A DNA stretch of 64,000 bases, taken from NCBI GenBank assembly GCA_030533445.1, contig CM060083.1, positions 31,637,666 through 31,701,665 of the forward strand. Reading direction: 5' to 3'. A program made the position numbers and the translations under genes. Each line of letters starts with the position of its first letter. Position 1 is the first letter of the stretch. A model generated the notes under the pieces. It was not told the origin of the DNA. It ran no database searches and saw only the letters and a program-made list of their open reading frames with translations. The stretch comes from Cyprinodon diabolis. Its lineage: Eukaryota; Chordata; Actinopteri; Cyprinodontiformes; Cyprinodontidae. Positions 55,201-64,000 of this stretch are shown in pieces.

Positions 55201-58200
55201 GAGTGCAGCTGGTGGAGATAACAGACCAATTTAAACTTATGTCATTATTGATTTCACATTAATGTTATAATCTGTGAATCACATCGTAAAACCAAAGCAG
55301 ATGGCCATTCTTCAACCAACAAACACAACTCTTTGAAAATTGCGTTGCTTGTCTCTATCAGACTGAATCAGTGCAGACAATTCACTGGAGGTGGGAGGGT
55401 TGTTTTAAAGCACAGTCTGATACGTGAGCTTTTGTGTCTGATTCACAACCTAGTTAGCTGCTTTGACACAGCTTGACTCAGCACTTCCCTCTGCTGTGAT
55501 GTGATTTGTATTCATCTTCATGTTCTGCAGTCAGAGCTGAGAGTATAAGTAACAGATTTAGAGCTGCTCTCATGCTCAAGTTCTCCAACTGCACATAACA
55601 AAGATTACAGATACAATAGGTCTGAAATAGGCCAGCAATTATTTTCTGTGCGACTGCGAGTGGACATGACAGGAATGTCAGCCACTTTGATGCAAGAATA
55701 CCACCCACCCATTGTTGGAAGACCTGATGTGATGCTCTGAGATCTATTGTGCTGCCAGAGGGTTTGTCACACTGGCTATATTTACATGTACATGGTAATC
55801 TGAGAAATCAGGTCGACATTGGCCAGGAGTTAGACATCATGGTTGTATTTTTCCAACCAAAGACTTTAGATCTAATTAATGTCAATACTAAGATGCTGTA
55901 CTGTGCATAATCATCGTCACTGTCATTTAGCTGTACACAGGCGCTCTTTTCCTGATTACAGTCTTTCATACTATGTGCTTTCAATAAAGCTCACCTTTTG
56001 TGAATAGGTTTCTAAGACTTTGTCACATTCTTAATCCAAAGTACGCAAGTTTTACCCTCTTTTATTTCTTTTAAACCAGAATAACTTGTACAAATCTTCT
56101 TTTACCTCCTTAATGTCAGATTAAGATTTCCCTGAAGTGTCCACAGCCTCATTGCCCATATGAATGTGACGGGATCTCAGCAGAATTTTAAAATCTCAGA
56201 AATCCTGATTCTTCTAAGATCTTTATTTTCCCCTAAACATTTTTCTGCTGAAGTTTCCGTACCTCAGCCATCTGTTTAAGTCTTTGTTTTTAGGGAACTA
56301 ATTCATGAAATCTAAAATCTGCACATTTTCCTGTATTGCTATAAGCTAATCATGTTGAGCTTTTGGTTCTTCCACATGTCCCTTAGATGCAGCCCTAAAT
56401 TTAATTTATTCTACTTCCAACAAGTTTGTCAGATACCTTGTGCAATTTGGAGGTGGGGGTGCTTCTCTTCAGCTGGAGGGTTTTCTAGTGCTGAAGTTCT
56501 CAAAAGAGTGTTGGACCTCACTGGAGGCTGTAAATAAACAAGTCTGTGATCTTAAGAACTTTGTCAAAACTAAAGACTAGATATACTACAGAAATGAAGA
56601 AAGATCTAATTTAAAATTTAAAAGAGGCTTAATAAATATGCTACATTAGCTTTTTTTGTTGTAGCTTTTTTAAGCTGTCTGCTTTGTGAATTTTGTTTTT
56701 TCACGTACAAAGAATATTTATTGTAATGATGAAGCCATCATGGAATATCATTATCATCCGGGTCAGGATGGAACATGTAGGGCAGAAACAGAACTTATGA
56801 CCATAGAAAAAATTGCATATTTAGAGGAATCACTGGAGGAAAAAATATTTGATATTAAACACCCTTAAACTTAAACGAAATAAATAGAAACACACGTAGA
56901 AGACAAAAACATCCATGGAAGAAATATCTATACATTGAAATGTGGCATGTAGTGTTTACTATAGAGCTTCCTGTGCTGAAACAGTCTATGAAATGGGTTT
57001 GTTGATCTATTTGGTTGTCAATTCGGGTCTTTATGTGAGCATTTGAGAAACAGTCTCACCGCCAAGGAAGAAAGATGTGAGATTCTGTAGTGTGTTGCAG
57101 TAACCTTGTGTGGATCACTGCAATCCAGTAGGATCATGATGACGTTTTACCTTTTTATTGAGGCCAGTAGAGCAATTTACATTCTCTGATGACAAAGCCC
57201 TGTGTTTTTAGTTTGCCCACAATGGAAAAGGTACCACTGGTGTACAACGGCAACCCAGGAGGCGGATATACAGCCTCCAGGATAATAAACGACCATGATC
57301 TCTATAAGGAAAGATATATACTCTTTAAACCATCTGAAAATGTTCCATCATGTACTTTTGGAAGCTTTCTGCATTCTTGATGCATCCTTGAAGACTTTTC
57401 CAAGAATCTGCAAAGATCAACCATATTCTAAAAATTGTAAAAAGGGATAGGCCTTTTTAAATCCATAACCATCAGCCAAAACCAACCTTATGGCCTTAGA
57501 CACAGATCCTGATGGTCATTCTTGGAGTATTCCACCCTGAAGGGCCAATAAAAGCCATCAATATCAAATCTGACAGAAACTCCTCCCTCCCAGCTGCCCC
57601 TTTATTTATATTTTTCCCTGAGGTGGGGGGTGAAGTCTGTATGCAAACAAGCCTGCTTCTATTCGGGAAAAAGGCGCATAAACACATCCCCCCTCTGGTG
57701 CTTACAGGTGTTGAAAGAGATGTGTGAAATTCATTTTCCAGTCAGAAAGCAGCGGAAAGAAAAAGTATGCGGAGAGGGAAAAAAAATCTAGCTGATGTAT
57801 CATGTGAATGAGCACCTGACTGAGGAACAGAGCAAACACCTCTGTCCTAAATACCTGCAAGAACAAACAGAAGTCAGGTGTGTCTGGGCCGGAACATGAT
57901 GTGTCCTGTGCTTTTCTCCAAGCAGAACGGCTAGAGGGGAAAGAGCTAGGCCACAGTGTCCTTTTTTGTTCTTACCTTAAATGTACACTTGAATTCAGCA
58001 CCATGCATGTTGAGCGTCAGCAGTAGTTTTTTTTGACATTTTTGAAATGAGACATCTCCCTTGATATATCAGAACAAACTTTTTTTTTTTTCCTTTTCTG
58101 GCTTTTCATTTGATGCCTGCATTATACTGTGCCTGTTAGGTTTGCTTTCTTTATTAAAAATGCACACATCCAAGACACCTTTATCAATGCAACAGTTCAG

Positions 58201-59750
58201 GAATTCACCAGTTTAGCATGACATGCATCTTAGCTCCATATAAGGACATCTTTATATTTGATAGCATGGGTGCATTTTTACCTCTCTGTGTATTTATTTA
58301 TTTTTTATATTTTTGGCTCAAAATAAAGAGTGCTATTTCCTGACAGGTCTGGTGTGGCCTCACTATATTGCTTTTCTCATGAAGCAAATTTGTTACTGCC
58401 TCTGATGCATTCCCTTCCCACCTCACACTGTGCTTTAAATAGACGCCTAATGTGTCCCTCTGCAACCAGTCGAAAGGTTAGTATGGCATTTTAACCCTGG
58501 AGCATGGTCTATTACTTTAGGATGGGTCACAGCTCAGTGGTTTGTAAAACCAGGTTCCACAGAAAATACTTCAAGATGTAGATGTGTCGGTTGTGTATAG
58601 TGTTTAGGTTTAAATCTTCAAACAAACTCTGTGAAAATACAGCATTTTCTAACTGTTGACAGACCTGATTATTTTACTTTACAAAAATACACAAAATAGC
58701 AAAGTCTTCCAAAATTTAGACCATAAATTTCTATTAAAAAAATGACACTTAAAACCTCAGTTTAGATGATGAATATTTAAGTAAAAGTTAAGCCAGGGGA
58801 AGTCCTCTTCTCGATAAGGGCGCATTTCCATTATTTGTTGGGTACTGGGATCGGTCTGATGCATTGGTTAAGGTGAGAAAATCCACCCGTTCTGTTGGCA
58901 TGGTTTTAAATTTAACCTGAACCGAAGGTAATGCAGTTGGAGCAAAATGTTTTGGCAGCAGTATTGCTCCAGAAAGAAGAAGGCATGTAATCCCATGAGA
59001 TAATCTCAAACTGTTTTCTGCTCAGGATTTGAGCTCTTAATTTGTTTGCCTTCATACTCTGGCATACGTAAAAAAAAAAAAAAAAAAATCCTAAGGTTTC
59101 ATGTAAAAGCAGCATGTAAAAAGAGCTCCTTGTACAATATCCTTTAGACAGATAATTGGAGTTTGTCGTTTGTATGAGTTTTGTGTTTGGCCATTTGAAT
59201 CACAATGAGACTACTTGTTTACTTTCTTTGGAATGAGTTCCAATAAAGAGTTATATGCCTTTATGTATGGGAGCTTAAGAAGCGATCCTCTGTTCAGTGA
59301 TAACTTTTTTCTTTTAACAAAGATGGCGTTCCTCACCCCTTTTAAGCCATCTCTCTGTCCAAGACCTGAACATGTTTGTCATTAAAGGTGCGTACTTTGT
59401 TCTTAGCTGCAAGTTTACAGCTGAATCCTGCAGAGAGCTGCTGGCTTTTCTGTGTTTATGTAGATGCAGTTTACTTTCTCTGATGTAGGAGCCAGAGTTT
59501 ATTTTACCCTGAGACCTAAAACAGCCTTCAGGTGGTCATATTTACTCTCTACAAATTACTTTGGATTGTGGCAGCTTTTCTATCAACCAACCTATCAACC
59601 CTGTAGAGATGTTAATCAAACGCAATGAAAACTGACTCAAGATTCTTTATCATTATAATACCATATTGGCTCCCAGTTTAGAATATACACATAAAACACA
59701 GATATAAATATCCTATAGAAAACTTAGATAATCTCTATGTAAAAAAAAAA

Positions 59751-59784
59751 TGATGATGTCTTCTTCAAGCAGAAGACATCATCA
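59751..59784. repeat. 14-bp perfect hairpin
   Basis: TGATGATGTCTTCT, six-base loop, then AGAAGACATCATCA, preceded by an A10 run. An isolated inverted repeat with no gene attached. Confidence 0.8.
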
Positions 59785-60119
59785 GAAAAAACAGAAATGT
59801 GGTATGTAATTTGTACATACAACACTTTACATTGTACTGATGGTCTATTTCATTGTCAGCTCAAATTAACCAAAATTAATACATACTAATTGAAAACCTT
59901 TTCCAGTTCATTAAGCTGCTGAAAAGTACATTACACTTTGTAAATCATGGGAAACTCCACCGTTATACAGTACATCACCTCATGGTGCAAGATAGTTCAA
60001 AAAATAACCAAGAAGCACATGAAAGCTCAAAAAAAGGACCATGTAATTTCCAAAAAGATTGTAGAAAAGTAACCAGTAAGCATTAGGTGTTCCTGTGCTT
60101 GTGGAAAGTATGGGTTGCA

Positions 60120-60134
60120 ATATATACATACATA

Positions 60135-60180
<46 letters not shown>
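60120..60180. repeat. (TA)n microsatellite
   Basis: ATATACATAC units leading into a pure TA run of about 40 bp, followed by TTTTATTTTTTCCCCC. Confidence 0.9.
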
Positions 60181-60182
<2 letters not shown>

Positions 60183-62974
60183 ATTTTTTCCCCCTTTGTA
60201 TATAAAGGAGATAGTATCATATCTACTCTGAGAGGCTTTACAGTTCAATTTTCCTTTTAATTGTGTCCAAACACATTATCTAGAATTATTATCTGTTCAG
60301 TGATGGTTTGAAACCTTGCTATATTAATTGTAATGTTTCTGTTTTTGCATAGAGAGTAAATAATACTAGAATATGCCATCAGACCAATAAAAAAACCCCA
60401 AAGATTCCTTATTCATAAATGTGGGCTTAGTGAAGACTGGTCTATTTCCTATTTAGAGTTTATTCTTTAAAGGAACCTCTAATCTTACGAATGAGCCTTA
60501 TTGGACTGTAAATTACACCGTGACATGTTTATAGCAGAAAGAAAAAGAACTTTTCTAAAGCCAATTAATTCCCGAAGTGTGCCTTTCAAACTCTTCCTTC
60601 TACCTTTTGCAGTTTTGGCATCATTTGTCAAATCAGGTGCAGGGAGTTATGTTCTGCTACCTTTTGGAGAGAAACTGCATCCCATTTGACTGTCGTTTAG
60701 ATCTCATTTATAGCTTTATAAACCACTCCTCATGTTTTATTTAAATGTGGTTCTTACCCAACAAGAAACACTCTAAGGGAAAATCTCAGGATGCAAATGC
60801 TGCAGGGCTAGTTGCTATTATACCGTGTCCTTACCTGCGGGGGACTTATCTTCTCACTACACCTCTTTATCTCATTTTAAAACCCTGTTAGTGGTTTATA
60901 AAACCGGATCTGTTTTGATTAAACAGTATAAGTAACTATAATAAACCTTTAGAGGTCAGACTGGGCTGTCCGTTACCTCTGACTTAGACTATCCATGTTG
61001 GTAGCAATAATATCAAGCATATTCCAGCATTGTGTTTCATTAATGAGCTAAGATATGATGAATACACAATGTGCAGATTCAGGTCCAGGAGTTGTGAATC
61101 ACAGTGACTTAATTATGCCAATACTGGGACCTGATGATGTGGCAAAACTGTATCACAGCAGAGTGATCTTCCTTCACACACACATACACAAAGGAACCCA
61201 TTGCTATGGTAATGTCAGAAGTTTTCACACGGTCCAGATGATGTTTTCTTTGTGACAGTGCTGTGCATGCGAGAGTCCCCACACTGCAGTGCAGGATTGT
61301 CCTCTGAAGTGTTCTCGTCTTGCTGCCTCTTCATCTTGACAATCTTGAGATGTATGATTCAGGCCCCTGTGGTGATTTCCCTCCGTGCAGAGGTCCAATT
61401 TCACATTTCTCAGCAGCGTGGCTCTCTGTTTGTGATGATTGATTACCATCACATCTCACCGTTTCAGGATGCCATCCATGCTTACATGGCTGGATGTGTT
61501 GCGTGATGGAAATGGATGGATGAGAGTAAAAATGGAATTCTGATCAATGATCACTTTGAGGATATTCTGTGTTTGATAGAAACAACATCTTTTTTAGTAT
61601 TGCTTGTTGTTTTTGTGTGTGTAGGATAGTTGATTCTGCGTTTTGTCTTGTGGGAAAAACAGCCTGACAACATCTGACTGCAGGCACATTTTATGCTCCT
61701 GCATAAAGGTAACAGAAAATACCAGTCAGTAATAGGCAGATTTTAGGGCCTGCTTAACCATCAACAAAGCTATTTTCAATAGTAATGTTTTATTCAACAT
61801 GAGAGCTGCTAAATATCTGCTTATCCAGTTATTAAGTCCCACTACTCTCTAACAACGCTTAGGTGCACTGTATACCTTTTTTTTTTAACAACAAACAATA
61901 ATTGAACTATCATATAATATGCTTAAAATACACATATTAAGTACAGGAGAAACTTCATACCTTCTCTTATGGAATCCAAAATAAAGAGACTGTCTGGTCT
62001 GAAAACAATGTGGAATGATCTATTTAAATTATCTGTTTAATTAACAAACTGAAACCCAAAATTACAATCTATGAGCTTAGTATTGTTAACATTACAAATA
62101 ATAGTTGACAATTACAGTCATAAAAACACACTAAATGCAGATAAAGTCAGAATTTCAAAACTGGAAGCTACAGTACATGCTGTTTTGCAGTGAATCTTTT
62201 GTCTTTTCAAAATAAAAGCTTCTGGTGCCCATCTAATTACTTAATGGAAAGCACAACAGTGCACTACTACAAATGTTATAAACAATGCATATTAGTTGGA
62301 GATTAGTGGCTGGTTTTGGTATCAACTGTGTTTTTATGAATTTGCCAGTTAGATGGATGCAAACAATTTCAATTTAGCGTAAAACAAATACATATTGATT
62401 AACAGTAGAGCTAAAAATTTAGTGTGTATATTGACTTTTAGAAAGCTAGATTACAAAAATATCATGTCTTATTATTCACTGGTTCTGCTTATTATATTTG
62501 TTATAAAAAACATTGCAGTTTAAGCATAGCAAAAGACTGCTTGGATATAAAAAAAAAACGTATGTTAGTTCGAATATCATTGCTTAAGATGTTAGATGTA
62601 AAAATAAAAGCAGATGCAAACCCTTTCAGAGGCTCCTCAGTGGGCTCTACCTTAGTTGTAGAAATTTGGAATTTACTGATACATACTGATACAGTGGAAT
62701 GTATTAGTATCCTAGGTTGTATAAATTTTTTAAAAGGAATAACATGGTTAAAAAATTAGCTTTTTCAGCTTATGTGTTATTAATTATCATTATCTACAAT
62801 ATTAGGAGAATTTTACAGGGATGGAGTGTTACATTTCTACTTTATATGACATAAGTGTTTCTTACAAAACCAGTTGGTGTTTCCCTTCACAGAAACCTGG
62901 TGCCAAATAACAGTCAGTTCTACTATTTTCTAACTCAGCTTTTCTAGTTTTTTTAAAATCTTTTCTTCCCTTTG

Positions 62975-63770
62975 AGGTATAGTGGAGGATGTTCTTTTTC
63001 TGGGTGGATCATCAAAAAACGTGGTCCCCCTAATTGTTAGTCATCATGGTGACATACTTATGTAAAGCTGGGCATACACTGTACGATTCTTTTCCCTTTC
63101 TTGGCCGATTTTCCAGTTGTGCGAGAATTTTTTCTATTGGGCCGAATTTCAGCGTCATCGTGCGTCCTGCGTGGTGTAATGAGGGGTGAATAGCCTCTCA
63201 CGACCACCTCCAGATCAGGAAATGTAAGGTCAGGAGAAAATCAAACATGTTTGAAATTCAGTCGGCTGTCGTGAGGTGTTTGTGGAAAAATCCTTGCTGT
63301 TGAAGCAAAGCTACGAGCGTTCATGATCAGATTTACCAGAACCTCCAGCAGATTGACAAGCCTGACCAGCACCATCTCTCGACGCTGAGCTGACAGGTGT
63401 TTTTTAGACGTGCAAAATGAGCAGGTAGATCACATCAGAGCTTCGGGCCGCATGTGAGAACATGCATCATGATCTGTGAACTATTAAACCGTGAGATTTC
63501 ATCGTACTGTCTGAGCTGTAGCCGCATTTTTGCCCGGCTTAAGTTCCTTCCTACGTGCTTGTCCCCATTTTCAATTACCTGTGGTGTGTCTGACAGAGTA
63601 GAAAAATTGCAAGTCTTCTTTTGCAAAGTAGGCTTGAATGAGCGATGCAAACAGCAACTTTTAAGCAGAGCGTACACAAGGAGAAGTGGGCTTGTGCATG
63701 CTCTTGCAAGAGTTTAATAATCGTTCCCTCTCAAGAGCGGGTGCAGGGTTGTGCACATGTATATTTTTAA
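62975..63770 (+). repeat. dispersed repeat B, copy carrying an insertion
   Basis: The outer blocks (62980-63060 and 63548-63760) match 11605-11915. The middle, about 63066-63541, is absent from the other copy and has its own inverted termini, so it is a later insertion. Confidence 0.62.
63066..63541. mobile_element. non-autonomous DNA transposon family D, copy 2
   Basis: Starts GCTGGGCATACACTGTACGA and ends TTTGCCCGGC. Shares CTCTCACGACCAC and GGAGAAAATCAAAC with 52756-53105 in reverse orientation. Located inside repeat B. Confidence 0.62.
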
Positions 63771-64000
63771 TAAAGAGGAGACAGCCAGAATCCTCCATTT
63801 TACCTTTAAGGTCAGTGTATACGTCACAAGAACAGAGAAGGTTGTTCTGTCTTCCAGAGCTGTTAGAACAAAGTTACATCATTCTGTTCTTGCTGTCCTG
63901 GTTTGGGAGTTGTTTCATCTTTCTATTGACACATTTTGTGGGCAGAACTATTTTCCTCTGTGGGGTCCAAGAAATACAGGATGCATCTGGAAAGTATTTA

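Larger units (their letters stand above)
43970..64000 (+). other. stk32c: stk32c intron 1 (partial)
   Basis: No kinase motif (glycine loop, HRD, DFN) is visible in the 20 kb after exon 1, and no other gene is recognisable, so this is read as one long first intron, as in human. The frame at 45676-45954 minus (LEERKKLPQINTIFQRTKK) is charged but unplaced. Repeats listed separately fall at 48218-48240, 52550-53105, 53597-54285, 54780-55200, 60120-60180 and 62975-63770. The stretches 44-52 kb and 55.2-62.9 kb otherwise hold nothing that I can name; blocks near 46985-47120 and 61030-61250 look non-repetitive and could be regulatory. Confidence 0.6.

Noticed and set aside
43970..64000. Further stk32c exons
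   Set aside because: Looked for glycine-loop, VAIK-like, HRD and DFN-type coding segments with splice sites and found none that I could support.

Overview
The window is vertebrate, almost certainly teleost, nuclear DNA. It is AT-rich, its genes are split by canonical GT-AG introns, and it is packed with fish-type dispersed repeats: Tc1-like and hAT DNA transposons, LINE tails ending in TTGAATTGAATT- or TTTGATTTGAT-type repeats, tRNA-derived SINEs and long TA/CA microsatellites. There are no bacterial operons, phage or CRISPR arrays. Most long open frames are chance frames in introns or repeats.

Three protein-coding genes are supported. pwwp2b is on the minus strand: coding exons at 26387-26526 and 18447-20178, with a probable non-coding last exon at about 14270-15866. 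It encodes a 623-residue PWWP-domain chromatin protein. lrrc27 is on the minus strand, 38948 to 28164, with eleven proposed coding exons whose phases all close, giving about 401 residues. Only the first coding exon of stk32c is present, on the plus strand at 43888-43969. The 20 kb to its right shows no recognisable kinase exon and is read as intron 1.

The order and orientation (stk32c diverging from lrrc27, with pwwp2b following lrrc27 in tandem) matches the STK32C-LRRC27-PWWP2B block of human chromosome 10q26.3, which supports all three assignments. Two RFX-type X-boxes sit just upstream of lrrc27, suggesting control by RFX factors and a cilium-related role.

Layout: 1-14.3 kb is intergenic, with a MITE pair (one copy inserted in a Tc1 relic), a hAT MITE, retroposon pieces and a GC-rich island at 7.6-7.95 kb. 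14.3-26.6 kb is pwwp2b; intron 1 carries a hAT element with an intact 8-bp target duplication and a foldback element nested in it. 26.6-28.1 kb is intergenic. 28.1-39.2 kb is lrrc27 with SINEs and LINE tails in its introns. 39.2-43.5 kb is the divergent intergenic region, carrying a LINE endonuclease fragment with a perfect 28-bp inverted repeat. 43.5-64 kb is the stk32c first exon and intron 1.

No new biological system was found. The most useful observations are the conserved gene block, the X-boxes, the pwwp2b stop codon that abuts a splice donor, and the dated nesting of transposons.
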